The notes under the pieces were generated by a model. It saw only the letters and a list, made by a program, of their open reading frames with translations, did no database searches and was not told the origin of the DNA. A stretch of DNA of 64,000 nucleotides from Epiperipatus broadwayi. Lineage: Eukaryota; Onychophora; Udeonychophora; Euonychophora; Peripatidae. The stretch lies in assembly GCA_028023455.1 (NCBI GenBank), contig JAQFVV010000056.1, positions 1,736,001-1,800,000 of the forward strand, given 5' to 3'. A program made the position numbers and the translations under genes. Within the stretch, counting starts at the first letter, position 1; each line of letters opens with the position of its first letter. Of the stretch, positions 11,342-22,402 are shown one piece after another.

Positions 11342-11527
11342 AATATTGTAATTTCCGATTTTTCTTCACTATTGATAATAATGTAATATTAAATACGCTT
11401 AACGTATATAGTGAAATTAATATTCAACGATTATATTAATATTTCTTAAGGCTAAGCGCTTTCAGAGCTTTCACTCATATTCATAGCCTTTTAACGTAGT
11501 AATTTATGCAAATCTATGCAAGCTTAT

Positions 11528-12184
11528 TTATATTGTCCATCTCTTAGAAATGGAAAAGCATGTGTCTCTCCTGTTTATTGCTTTTAAATCTCTTGATATA
11601 TACCATGCTTCTTTCACCTTCCTTTTGATGTCATTTCTTTCAGTTGTAATTATCTTAGCATATGCAGGTTCGAATTCATGATTAGCCTCTATCTGGTGGT
11701 CCACAAATACTGAGCTACCTTCGTTTGTTCTTAATACTCTTTTATAGAAGTATTTATGCTGAGCCACTCTGTTGTTTATAGTGGCCCGAGTCTCACTGTA
11801 GTATACTGCACCGCAGTCTGCTTGAGGGCATGCCAACCTGTACACAACATGTGGTGTTGATTGTAGGTCAATTTTGTCCTTAGAATTGTTCAAAATCCTG
11901 TTGGTGTTTGGAGGGGTTCGAAAACCTACTGTAAATTCATTTTGCAATTTTTTGACCAGTTTTCTAGCAATGTTAGGAATATATGGCAGACATATGCGTT
12001 GTTTTTTGTCCTTACTAGGTTTGGTTATGTTTTCATAAAATGTTTTAATTCTTCTGTTGATGGTTATTAAATCATAACCAACCTTCATCAGATCATTAAC
12101 ATATTGGTTAATATTAATTCTTCTTTCTTCTTCATATTTGCACAAATGGTAATTTCTGAACAAAAAGGCAGAAAGCCCTGCCAA
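11528..12184 (-). pseudogene. PLE-B truncated copy: thumb and GIY-YIG domain
   Basis: A 218-codon frame identical, by reading, to residues 250-467 of the frame at 9046-10449, except one residue (YSET for YGET). It holds part of the thumb and the whole GIY-YIG nuclease domain. It starts abruptly at AGLSAFLFRNYH, where the copy is 5'-truncated, and has no RT. It is the upstream pseudo-LTR copy. The Gly to Ser change falls in the second half-motif. Confidence 0.88.
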
Positions 12185-12288
12185 GGCTATGAATATGAGT
12201 GAAAGCTCTGAAAGCGCTTAGCCTTAAGAAATATTAATATAATCGTTGAATATTAATTTCACTATATATGTTAAGCGTATTTAATATT
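12185..12288 (+). repeat. Inverted PLE-B 3'-end fragment
   Basis: This is the reverse complement of the PLE-B end sequence at about 8899-9004, starting ggctatgaatatgagtgaaa. It differs from the other copies by about one base. It lies between the truncated PLE-B copy and the right target-site duplication, where Penelope elements often carry such inverted end pieces. Confidence 0.85.
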
Positions 12289-12295
12289 ACATTTT

Positions 12296-12930
12296 ACCTG
12301 GAAGAACTTGGAATCATGGCCATAAATACTACTCTATGTCCACCTAAAGGGTGGCTTCGATATGTTGATGATACATTTGTGGTATGGTCTCATGGTGAGG
12401 TAAAATTACAGTCATGCTGGATGCACATTAACAACATATCTCCTAAAATTAAATTCATGATGGAATCAGAACAAGAGCAAAAATTGGCATTCTTGGATGT
12501 TCTTGTGACAAGACATCCTCAAGGCAAAGTAAAAACAACAGAGTATAGGAAACCAACACACATTGGCAAATACTTCGTATATACATCCAATCATACAAGA
12601 AGCACTAAACAAGGAATTGTACTATCACTATGGACCAGAACTAAGGAGGTTTGTTCGGAAGCCAGTGTATTTGGAAAAAGAAAAGATTTACATAGATCAA
12701 ATGCTTATGAAGAATGGGTATCCATCAGCAGTCATCAGAAAACCTTCAATAGACAACACAAAGAGACACCGAAAGAGAAAACAGCTATTGGTATGGTAGT
12801 GTATCCATACGTACCAGGAATGGCGGACGAAGAAAATCTGCAGTCAATATTACATTAGAACTGCATTCAAAAGTCATACCACACTTTGAGGAATGCTTAC
12901 TTCTACTAAGCCTAAACTGGAAATGCTGAA
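12296..12930 (+). pseudogene. PLE-A reverse transcriptase, C-terminal part
   Basis: Reading resumes with FYLEELGIMA and the catalytic block RYVDDTFVVW, YVDD at 12361-12372. KLAFLDVLV (about 12480-12507) and RKPTHIGKYF (about 12550) follow. After about 12640 the family-like sequence moves to another frame (LEKEKIYIDQML and KNGYPSAVI, about 12670-12740), then back to VVYPYVPGM. The frame is therefore broken by at least two indels. The open frame at 12268-12858 begins inside the PLE-B end and is a fusion made by the insertion, not a native start. Relative to the left half there is a one-base phase difference at the junction. Confidence 0.85.
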
Positions 12931-12939
12931 GAACAAAAA

Positions 12940-13262
12940 CTATCTATAAAATACCATGTGCATGTGGAAGGAAATACATTGGTGAGACCTGTCGCCCAGT
13001 TGAACAGCGATTGAAGGGGCACAAACTAATGGTTAAAAGAGAAAAAACAGATGTGTCTACCATAGCAGATCATGTATGTACAAATGACCATATGCTTAAG
13101 TGGGAAAATACAAAGATATTGGATAAAGAGGAAAAAATGCATAGAAGAAAATTCAAGGAAGCTTCTCATATGACAATGGTAAATAATCCTCTAAGTCAAC
13201 CCAGTGTGGCAATATACAATGTATGGAAGCCTTTAATTAATCTTGCTCTTAGGAAAAAATAA
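12940..13262 (+). pseudogene. PLE-A GIY-YIG endonuclease domain
   Basis: From about 12943 one phase reads IYKIPCACGRKYIGETC, the GIY-YIG core with its Cys residues, then RPVEQRLKGHKLMVKREK, a conserved nuclease block. It ends near KPLINLALRKK at 13262. A one-base deletion near 12940 separates it from the preceding frame. This is the best preserved of the three PLE-A nuclease copies in the window (others at 6281-6574 and about 6880-7190). Confidence 0.87.
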
Positions 13263-13373
13263 AAATAATAATCATTAGCCTTATTATAAAAAATAAAAAA
13301 ATTGAAGGACTCAGGAGGATTTGAACCAACCCTCATATATAAATATATCAAATTTCTACTATATGTTGCCTTT

Positions 13374-13453
13374 GACAGAATAGCTCAGTTGGTAGAGCGT
13401 TTGCCTTTAATTTCGATACTCAAGAATCTAAAGGTGCGAGTTCAACTTCTAAG
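13374..13453 (+). other. tRNA-like module in the PLE-A terminal region
   Basis: TAGCTCAGTTGG (13381-13392) fits the internal A-box of a tRNA gene, and gcgagttcaacttc (13436-13449) resembles a B-box, at a spacing similar to real tRNA genes. The middle reads like a Lys-type arm (ttgcctttaat) with extra bases, and the acceptor and anticodon stems do not pair well. The same module occurs in the inverted copy at 6050-6125. It is therefore part of the element, not a functional host tRNA. Pol III activity is an inference. Confidence 0.6.
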
Positions 13454-13478
13454 CAAATATTGTCTCCGTGCATATAGG

Positions 13479-13535
13479 CCAGCAACACCTGAAGAAAAGT
13501 AGAGAATAATACTACTCAAAATGTTGCATAATTAC
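13479..13535 (+). ncRNA. Degenerate hammerhead-ribozyme-like motif in PLE-A
   Basis: ctgaaga (13489-13495) fits the CUGANGA core. Agtag/ctact (13498-13502 and 13512-13516) can form stem II around a loop, and caaaatgtt stands where the CGAAAC block is expected. The inverted copy at 5960-6015 keeps tgaaatgtt but reads atgaaga for the first block. Each copy thus has one core change, while a majority sequence would fit both blocks. Penelope-like elements are known to carry hammerheads in terminal repeats. I could not establish stems I and III. Confidence 0.45.
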
Positions 13536-13700
13536 TAACCTGCATTGTCTATTTGTGTGTTATTACTAACAAGTTGTTTGTATTTGGAAAAGTTTAAATA
13601 ACGTTTAATTTTATATATATTCAACATACACTCATAAATGATAGAAATAGTCCAACATATCACATCTCATAATCTAGAAGAGTTTGAGAATGAGAAGTTT

Positions 13701-14152
13701 TCTGTGGAATTGTTTATCAAGAAATGATTGAAATAAAAATTTTGTTGAAAGAAATAATTAATAAAATATATATATAATAATCTAGAAGAGTTTGAGAAAG
13801 AAAAGTTTAATTTGAAAGTTAAAGAGGTTTTTTTTTTTTTGTATTAGTGCAGATGGCCAAAGGGCAAAACACTACATTGGTTATTGGTATCCGTTTTACT
13901 AGGGTTAAAAAAAAGAAGCAATTAGAGATTGGGGGGTAACTAAATAAAAGGTTAAAATTAGAGTTCTCTCTTTTCATGAATTAAAAAAAAAGAGAGAGAA
14001 AATGTGTATACATAAAACTAAAAATTGAGTTATAATGTAAAGGAAAGCATACAATTTAAATCCACTTAAACGTGCAGCTGATAAATTGAAGAAAGGGAAT
14101 AAGTATAAATTTCAATAAGAAAAGCATAATGAAAAATAATTTGAAATGATAT
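13701..14152 (+). repeat. Right ~460-bp direct repeat flanking the Penelope locus
   Basis: The partner of 5376-5838, diverged in sequence but collinear. Its homology ends at the point where the left copy meets the Penelope element. An extra 36-bp piece (ataatctagaagagtttgag..., 13671-13700) precedes it and repeats a segment found inside both copies, so the underlying sequence may itself be tandem. Confidence 0.75.
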
Positions 14153-15948
14153 CTTATCCAAGAGCTAGATGAATTTAAGCAGGTATGCAGATTGAGAAAA
14201 CAATGGAAATATAATTAATAAAATTTATAAATTAATTACGAGTGATAAGAGAGACAATGGAAGCAAATCATATAAAAATACTAAAGATCCATTCATCATC
14301 ATTCTGAGTCAAATTTCTCTTTTGATCTTTGATTCTTGGTTTGCAATGAGTATGCAGCATCATAATAATTGCTGATATTAAAACTGTGCTAATATCAACA
14401 CTAAGGAAGAGTTCCAGAAAAGAAAGATGATCACAGCTATGAGTGTTTTAGAATGCAATTAGACATCCTCATAGCTACCGAAGAGCCATCTACTATCATG
14501 CAGTGCCAGAAGGCCATTGAAGTATATGGTTTGTCTTCAGTTCCAGTCCTCCTGAACATCAGAAGTCCACCTCGAAATCATGCCCATGGAATAACCTGAA
14601 CAGTCAACAAATATCTACCTTAGGAAATGAAGGAAGTCCACTCAAAGCCAAATCATGATTATGTGATGAAAAAAAAATCCAGCCAGTTGGTGATATAAAT
14701 CTTTGGTAATTATGAACTTTTATTTCCATGCATGAACTAATTATGACTTTGTTAATAGCCATAGAAATTTTTGAGTCCTTTCCATATTATCCTATAAGTG
14801 AATCCTAGTGTATGCCTGTATACGTAATCTTTTCATTATATATTTTAATTAATACATATAAAGTTTTCTTTGAGTATTAAATTTAAATGTCATGGTATGT
14901 GTGAATAAATATATCTATGTATTCTAACTGTATTACCCTTTATTGTCATGTATTTTAGTAACCTGTTTAATGATTTATAATTTTCTTTATTATAGTATTC
15001 CCAATATTGTTATAGTTTGGTCATTTCTCTTAATAAGTATATCATTTCCAAAATCATATTTATAATTAAGTACAGTCATTAAGCAGTCTATTATAGTTTG
15101 CTGTCTTATAGATATGCAAAATAGTTAACAAAGTGTTAAAACAAGCACTAAATGTGTTTATCTGACATCCAGGCATGCTAATTATAGTTTATTGTTAGCT
15201 GGTGTCTGAGGTCTTATCTGAAAACAAATAAAAATGTTGTCTTGGATAGTAGGAGGGTTGAAATTTAGCAGCAGAGAAGTTCTATAGCCTGGAAATGTGG
15301 CCACAGATTATATTTTTTATAGCTGTAATTTGGTTATAGGTGCTGTTAGTGATCTTCGCCATCTGTATGAGACTCCTCCACTTGTCATACCAGTGTGCTG
15401 CAATATTAAAAGTGTAGCTTGAGTGATCAAGATTCAATAATAATTTATTTTTTATTTAAATAATCAGAATGATTTCTCTTCTACTTGATATGTTTTGTTC
15501 TATTCTAATCAATGTTTATCAACAAAACATAAGCTATTATACATTATATGCCTTGATAATGATGGAAGCTTCGAACGAAATATTGCATTGTCTGAACAAA
15601 AATATTCATCAGGAACTCAATACCCATAAAAATATTACAGATCCTTCACTAAGAATGAAGTTTGCATCATTTTATAATTGTATTTTTTTTATGACGATTG
15701 ATGTTGATACTCATATGAATAGCTAAATTATTGTAAGGCTCCAAGAATAACATGTTCAAATCAGACTGACTACCAATAAAAATGTTGAAAGTGCTTGAAA
15801 AAATTTTGATTCCATTTCACATTTTTACCCAATTTGTGATTTTAAGGGTTTTTTACGCTCTTGTTTGAAAGTAAGTTAATATGACCAAACTAACATACTT
15901 TATTAATAATATCAGATTAGAATAGCTTGTCCCCTTCTTAACAAACAA
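14153..15948. other. Non-coding stretch
   Basis: No family signature was recognised. The 85-codon frame at 15469-15726 starts MISLLLDMFCSILINVYQQN and has a hydrophobic N-terminus, but has no homologue I know and may be chance. The segment 14290-14660 is less AT-rich than its surroundings but shows no open frame. Confidence 0.5.
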
Positions 15949-16122
15949 TTTTTTTTTTTGCCATTTAATGTAAGCTTTAGAAAGCAATGACGGTTGCCAA
16001 AGGACAGTGCTTAATAAATCCTTACTCTATAATTTGCTATCCAAAATCTCTAGACTAGTTTCAAGTTTATGGCTTTCATCTGGCAACTCTTTGCTTTCTA
16101 AAACTTACATTAAAAGACAAAA
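15949..16122. repeat. Foldback MITE-like element
   Basis: Left arm 15949-15998 and right arm 16082-16122 are imperfect reverse complements around aatgtaagctttagaaagcaa. The centre contains agactagtttcaagtttatggc, whose complement resembles the centre of the foldback at 49210-49447 (gatggccacaagccagaaac). No coding capacity. Confidence 0.6.
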
Positions 16123-17492
16123 AGAAAACGGTGAAATAGTTTGCTAATAAAACGGCAATATGTAAACTGAAGACAAGTCACAAGATGTGTTATTGATTTT
16201 TGCTCTTTTATTAACACATTTTATTCTACTATTTGCATAATTAGAAAGATATAAACTTTAGCCCTCTTTTCTTCATTTAGATATTTAAATACAAGTAGTA
16301 TATATTTATCTTATTAGGGATGAATGTTTATTTTATATATTTGTTAAGAAAATTTCAAATTTTGAAAACTGTATCAAATTATGAATTTATTGTTTATTTA
16401 TAAATAAATAATGTGTGTCATAGAGTTTTTCAAATATGTCACTATTAATTTATTATATTAATGATGTTGTTTACTAATGACTTTTGCTAAGCAATATTTT
16501 TAAAGAAATAATTGATGTAAATCATTGAGTCGAAAGAAGTGAAGTTTAATAAAAATGCTGTTGTTTTTTAAACCAGTAATTGCCACTTTTTTCTGCATAA
16601 GTTTATTAAAATAAATGTTAGTTGCCACTTCACGTTCAATAAGCTCTTGTTAATAACTAATTATCCCAATGATTAATTTTTATGCAATATATCTTAATAT
16701 ACACTATTCCTTGCCATTTTATGAAAATAACCATAAACATAATTACTTGTAAATTCTGACAGTAAAATCTGTCTTTGGTTATTTAAATCAATCTATCTGT
16801 TTATCTCTCTATCGCTCCATTTATCTATCTGTGTCTCTAACTGTCTATGTTTAAAAATTAAATTATTTGAGGGTGAAGGAGGGGGGATAGTAATTTTAAG
16901 ATTTTTTTATATAAGTGATTACATAATAATAAACGACAAGTTTCAAATTTTATTTACACACATATATATATATATATATATATATGCTATAAGTTTCAAA
17001 TTTTATTTACATATATATATATATTATCATGTAATATAGCAGACAAATATAAATATGACATTATAGATTGACTAACAGTTGCTATACTATTTTTAGTAGA
17101 AGGAAAGTAAGAGAAGATTGAGCATCACTAGTCAATGTTATATAAATGTGTATTTTATGGATAAGATTTTTGTAATTATCTTTCAAGTAAATGCTATATG
17201 ACTGGTTAAATCTAGAGGTGCCATATTGAATTTCTTTTACAAACTGATTTGAGACACAATTTACACAATAACTCCAGTTTTAATAATTTTAGAGCAAAAA
17301 TACTTCATATCGATAGACTACGGAAAACAATAAGGCTAAGACAAATAGTGATTACCATTTAAAAAATAAGGGAAAAAAGAAATTTCAACATCCAACATAA
17401 TTATTACTTTATTGTTTGTTCATAATTTCTAATTCATCATTAACTAAGTTTAAATTACATCTTCAATGATAATTTATTTGTATTCTTCACAA
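16123..17492. other. Non-coding stretch with microsatellites
   Basis: A degenerate (TCTA)n-like tract occurs at about 16785-16845 and (TA)n runs at about 16960-16985 and 17012-17025. The string aagtttcaaattttattt occurs on either side of the first (TA)n run. No gene was recognised. Confidence 0.6.
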
Positions 17493-17493
17493 A

Positions 17494-17751
17494 ATTATCT
17501 TTCAAATCATATATAATACTTTTTACCTGAGATAATCCATAGCTTCAGAATCTCAAAAAGTATTCACATAAGATTTCTTCATTTTTATCTTGTACCCCAA
17601 TTGATAAATCTCAAAGGCATTAATTATCTTTCAAATCATATATAATACTTTTTACCTGAGATAATCCATAGCTTCAGAATCTCAAAAAGTATTCACATAA
17701 GAATTCTTCATTTTTATCTTGTACCCCAATTGATAAATCTCAAAGGCATCT
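17494..17751. repeat. 129-bp direct tandem duplication, nearly identical
   Basis: Two adjacent copies (17494-17622 and 17623-17751) differ by eye at only one base (agatttcttc versus agaattcttc). No coding content. Such identity implies a recent event or a collapsed or duplicated assembly step. Confidence 0.85.
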
Positions 17752-18276
17752 ATAAGAAAAAGATTCATCCTAATAAAAGATACAAAACAAATTATTTCCA
17801 GAAGGTGGATATGCATTTGTCATCATAGCAATTGGCTTTTTGTTTATCTAAAACTAGAAATTGTAGGCTACTGTCTGTATCACTGATAAAATGAGTTTCA
17901 TCTCTTCATTTTATATTTTTTTGTGTACATTGGTGATGTTTATATTTTTTATGCACACCATTGATGCTATCTTGTTATATTTATTGCTCCATATAGATAT
18001 AATTTATTTGCATATAGTTCATTTGTTAGATATAGACTTGAAAATAATGTGGTGCAAGATGTGGCAAAACCACTGACTCCACAGCATGAGTATCAAGGCA
18101 TAGACAAGAATCAGAATTTGATTCTTTGCCTGCATACAATGCCATGTGGTATATGCATAATCATTGTGGCTACTACTACTCAAACATCATTTGAAATCTT
18201 TATTGGTTTTAAGTTTATATTTTCCCATGGTATTATGCACAGTAAATTTTGTGAATGATTTATCAACTGCAACCTG
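17752..18276. other. Non-coding stretch
   Basis: Two short frames (17891-18076, hydrophobic, and 18049-18258) have no family signature and are probably chance. No repeats or RNA genes noticed. Confidence 0.5.
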
Positions 18277-18436
18277 CAACCTTTCTGTACATTTGATTAT
18301 CAGTTTTTAAAATTTACTTTGCACTGCTCTATATATGTAAATCATTACTTGTTATACAACCTTTTTGTACATTTGATTATAAATTTTTAAAATTTACATT
18401 GTACTGCTTTATATATATAAATCATTACTTGTTATA
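18277..18436. repeat. 80-bp tandem duplication
   Basis: Two diverged copies, starting caacctttctgtacatttg and caacctttttgtacatttg, occur with a period of 80 bp. They differ at several positions, so the duplication is older than the one at 17494. Confidence 0.8.
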
Positions 18437-20729
18437 CAACATGCAAGAGTAAACACACCCTAGAAACATAATAATAAATTATTAACAAACTTGGATCAAA
18501 GACACAAAATTACTGTACATGTGAATAATAATTTATATATCATATAATAAAGAGCATAAATGATTTAATATTACATAATTTATATACTACACATACCAAT
18601 ATAAATGCAAATAAATAAATTATACCATTTATCAAATAATTAAAATAAATTAAAAATATATACTTATGGCAGATATTCTGCGATTACGTTGACATCCCAT
18701 TATAGGCCTTGAATGTCAATGACCAAAAATATTGTGTACAAGATCCATATACACGTTATTTTGGTCAGATCACAAGATTTACAAAGTTATCAGCAGATTG
18801 ATACAAATGTGAAAAGGCTAGCACCTCTAAGACCATATTGCAGGATTAATATTCAAGTACCATATGTATATAACATCAATATTTTACTTCTCATCTGTAA
18901 TCTTCCACTTGTTTCTTTCTCCTTGCCATCCTATCACAAAAAATGAACACTAGTTTTATATATTGATAATCAATATATAACTGATATTGAGTTTTTACAT
19001 ATATACATATGCGCATGTTTATTTAGTTTATTTCATTTTATTAGCATTCCCTTCTGAAAATAATCTATTTGTTCAATCACAAAATTAAATTTTCTATAAT
19101 GACATTTCAAAGACATTTTCTACAATGAACATGGTATGCATATTAAGCATGTGAAAACAAATGAATATGAATACAAACATTAAACAAATCTATAAAATCT
19201 GAGAAAAATGGCAATTCTGAATCTGTCATAAGAAAATAGAGGTGGTCACAAAAAAGTATGTTCATTCTAATTGGTTTAGAATGTGAGCAAATAGATATTA
19301 TGATTTCATACTTAATAATTGCCAAAGGTTATATTTATATTATATAATCAGGACAATCTACATCATTGTAATAGAAATGTTTTTTTTTTTAATTTACTAT
19401 TTTTATTTGGTTTCATAGAATAAATTCAATGAATATATGTGTTCTTATTATTAAAAAACATCAGTATATTTAACAATTAAATAAGTAATCAAATGGCTTT
19501 AATATTTGGGAGTTCGTAGAAAGTTTGACATCGAAAGTGCCAATACTAGAACTGATCCAAGGAACGTTGTCACTACAATAAACCATACAGGGCAATAATT
19601 TTAATTTATTTATTTAGTTTATCAATTCTCTATGGTTTATAAGCTACTCATAATACAGTCTTAGCTTAACCACCTGCCATGTCGATGAGTTTTAGCTAAG
19701 TAAAATTACAAAGTTTTTTCCTTTTTGTGATCAGGCTTAGAATTTATTTTTCCCAAAACCCAACTAACCATACCATATTCTATGGTAATCCATATCTAAC
19801 TATTCTTAACTAGAATTAAACTATAGATAGAAACTTTTCAAATCCTTATAACTTGTTAGTCACTAAGTTTGGTAAGTAAAGCCATAGTCTTCTCTCCTCT
19901 TTGTGGGAAATTGCTGAAAAGCTTTTGCCCTGAAGTGAGCTATTAAAAAATTATTTTAATTTCACCTATAATTACCATTTTAATTATATTATGATATGCT
20001 GAATAGAGAGGGCATCAAACTATTTGAAGAAAAATATTATAAAAATATAGATATTTTGATCATTATAGATAGGCAAACATGCTTTAAATACATCACTAGC
20101 CTCTCCAACCGATCTTAAGAGAAGATGAAGACAGTGCTTGAAAACTTATTAATTGCTAAGTAATGAGAAATTGAGCTATTTTCAATCAAGATTTTAATCT
20201 ATAACTCAGAATAACTAGATATACCCATTTACTGATTAATATTAGAAAATTAATCAGATTTGTTATTAATTGACTACTTGAAATAAAAATTAGAAGTCTG
20301 ATTGGTTTTAGCCAAGATTTGAACCTTGATATAACTATTACTATGAAAAGAACATTCTATAAATTGAAAATTACATTTTAAAAGTGTCATGAAAGCCAAA
20401 TTTCATTGAAACAGCTTATTCATGGTAGCAATAATATTATCTTATTTTAATATTTCATCTATTGCATTTTTATGTCAGAAGCTGGCTGGTTAAAAATTTC
20501 TATAAATTTTATTTGAGTTCTTGTAAAAATAGAATACAATTACAAGAAAAGAACTTTCCTTATTATACTGTGTATGTGAGCTATGGTGAATATTAATTAA
20601 CACATCATTGGCTTATCAGTAGTTACAATTTTAACACAATTTATTAAAGGATATTAACATTATTTTTATTTACTTGAACATGAATATATTTGATTTTTTT
20701 TTATTGCCTAGTATTACTAGGATTAGTAT
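18437..20729. other. Non-coding stretch
   Basis: Short frames at 18713-18946 and 19143-19325 lack any recognised domain. No RNA gene or mobile element structure was found. Confidence 0.55.
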
Positions 20730-20800
20730 CACTGCTTGGTGCAGTGTAATGTGATATACTCAAGAAGTAGAAATTTCCTGGATCAATTCTTATTCCAAAT
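20730..20800 (+). repeat. tRNA-like SINE fragment
   Basis: tggtgcagtgtaatgtg (20737-20753) resembles a pol III A-box region and cctggatcaattct (20777-20790) a B-box, about 30-40 bp apart. Similar pairs occur at 48865-48935 and 57730-57802. The anticodon arm does not fold, so this is a SINE head or decayed tRNA-derived repeat rather than a tRNA gene. Confidence 0.4.
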
Positions 20801-22040
20801 AAGTAAGAAACATTCATAAAATGAATAGAACTGTTGTGCTCTATCACTTAGGTTCTCAAAATATCACATGACCTCTTTAACAACTGATTATATCATTTTT
20901 GTTTCATTTACTTACTTTTCATATCTACTTTTATGTCTCACATGGAGCATAGAGTTAAAACAAACTTTCTATATATAGCTAAGCTTTTTTGTTATTTGTT
21001 TCATTGCATCTCACAACATTTCAAATCTTCGTGTCATGTCATTCAATTCGTGATTCTGAGATTACGTGGCACATTGTTGCCAAAAAAAAAAAAAGAGGAA
21101 AAGAGTTTGCAAAACATTTCAAATCTCTGGAATTCTTTATTTCATGCATTATTCTAGTTCTGCTTTTGTTAACCATTGTAGATATTCTCTTGCAATATTT
21201 TTTTGTATGTGGTGTATCTACTACCATCTTCATGCCTAATCTCTAGTAGAATAATTTTGTTTTGTTTTGTTTTTATGAAGAGATAACAATGGAATTTGCA
21301 TTAATTAATAGCAGGACTGATTATTTCTCTATTGGCAAATGGAACTTGTTCAAAATTAATAACAAATAAAATTGCTACCTGAATGGCAAGAATCATATTA
21401 TCATTATTAATAAATTACATAAGCAATAGTTTCATTATTTTCATGCCTTTTAAATATTTTTATATGAATCTTCCACTAGGAAAGTTTGGTGAACTAGAAG
21501 CAAACTGGCAATTACTAGGGATTAACCTAGAACTTTTATTGTTTCACTAAAATTAATAAACTGGGCTAAAAATAGGGATTTCAATACACTTCCATGTATC
21601 ACTGAATACTTAAGCTTCCTTAAAATAGAACTGCAGATGAGAGTTGCTCTTGTTTATCATATATTGTAGTATGTAAAGAATTAAGTAAACTTTTATCAAA
21701 TAATAATTGTTAGATATCCATTTTCCTTTTTTTACTGGATAACAATTTGAATGGGCAATGGATAGTTATCTGAAAGAAACATTTCTAGATCTATTGTGAT
21801 CTGGAAAATTGTTAACTATGACTCATATCACAATTTATGAGCATGATATAGTTCTAAGCACTTTTTTATAATAAAACCCTTTTATGTATATGAATACATC
21901 ATTGGGAATTTTTATGGAAATGAATCATGGCTATTATAATTTTAAAAGATTAAAAAAAATGATTACATGAAGCACTCCATGAATCACAAATGCATTTACA
22001 TATAACACACGCAGATCATTTTATGTTTTTTTTTTAAGTT
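20801..22040. other. Non-coding stretch
   Basis: Overlapping short frames around 20933-21246 encode no recognised domain. Nothing else was supported. Confidence 0.55.
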
Positions 22041-22078
22041 TTTCAAAAATAAAGCTGCAGCCAGCTTTATTTTTGAAA
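22041..22078. repeat. Perfect 16-bp stem hairpin
   Basis: tttcaaaaataaagct (22041-22056) and its exact complement (22063-22078) flank the loop gcagcc. It stands alone in non-coding DNA. It could be a short palindrome or the remnant of a foldback element. Confidence 0.75.
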
Positions 22079-22191
22079 GACTTGAGCATTTTGTCTGATT
22101 GTAGCTCTCCATTATATTGTATATCACATTTTCTCAATAAAAGTAATCACTATTGCATATTCTTAGAGTTTGAAATAATATTTCTATTTTT

Positions 22192-22402
22192 AATAATATT
22201 AAATCATGCTTTCACACTTCAAATGTAAAGCTACAACAACAAATTGAATACTAAATTAAATGGCTGATTCCAAAGAAAGGATCATAACTGGCTATGAATA
22301 TGAGAAGTACATCTTCTTGAAAATGCTCAGCCATTTAATTTAGTATTCAATTTGTTGTTATAGCTTTACGTTGGAAGTGTGAAAGCACAATTTAATATTA
22401 TT
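22192..22402. repeat. Foldback MITE with ~73-bp inverted repeats
   Basis: Left arm 22192-22268 and right arm about 22328-22402 are close reverse complements, including caaattgaatactaaattaa and a shared terminal aatattaaat. The ~60-bp centre is unique. No open frame. Its ends sit next to AT-rich sequence, so the target-site duplication cannot be read. Confidence 0.8.

Larger units (their letters stand above)
8868..12288 (-). mobile_element. PLE-B: young Neptune/Perere-like Penelope element
   Basis: In minus orientation the order is a ~104-bp inverted end fragment (12288-12185), a 5'-truncated copy of the 3' third (12184-11350), and then a longer copy (11349-8868). The two ~835-bp direct copies appear to differ at only two or so positions over their length, including one that changes YGET to YSET. 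This is the pseudo-LTR layout of a Penelope-like element, and the near identity implies recent insertion. It sits in the PLE-A RT with a target-site duplication of 8-15 bp. Confidence 0.9.
7498..13665 (+). mobile_element. PLE-A longer copy, interrupted by PLE-B
   Basis: A Penelope-like retroelement of the Penelope/Poseidon type by its RT motifs, split by the insertion at 8868-12288. The left part holds the N-terminal region and first RT motifs. The right part holds the YVDD motif, thumb region, GIY-YIG nuclease, tRNA-like module and terminal sequence. Several stops and frameshifts make it inactive. The element ends near 13665 with tagtccaacatatcac. A second ~460-bp direct repeat follows immediately. 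Confidence 0.85.

Noticed and set aside
12563-12799. Separate gene at 12563-12799
   Set aside because: It is an alternative frame of PLE-A RT; parts of it (KNGYPSAVI) belong to the broken RT frame.
13374-13453. A host tRNA gene
   Set aside because: A-box and B-box fit, but the acceptor and anticodon stems do not pair, extra bases interrupt the anticodon arm, and the same module lies in another Penelope copy.
5376-14152. LTR retrotransposon bounded by the 460-bp repeats
   Set aside because: The interior is Penelope sequence with no gag, integrase or primer-binding features, and the repeats do not begin and end as LTRs do.
15469-15726. 85-residue secreted or membrane protein
   Set aside because: A hydrophobic start in AT-rich DNA is expected by chance; no homologue or context supports it.
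17494-17751. CRISPR-like array
   Set aside because: There are only two copies and no spacers; it is a simple tandem duplication.
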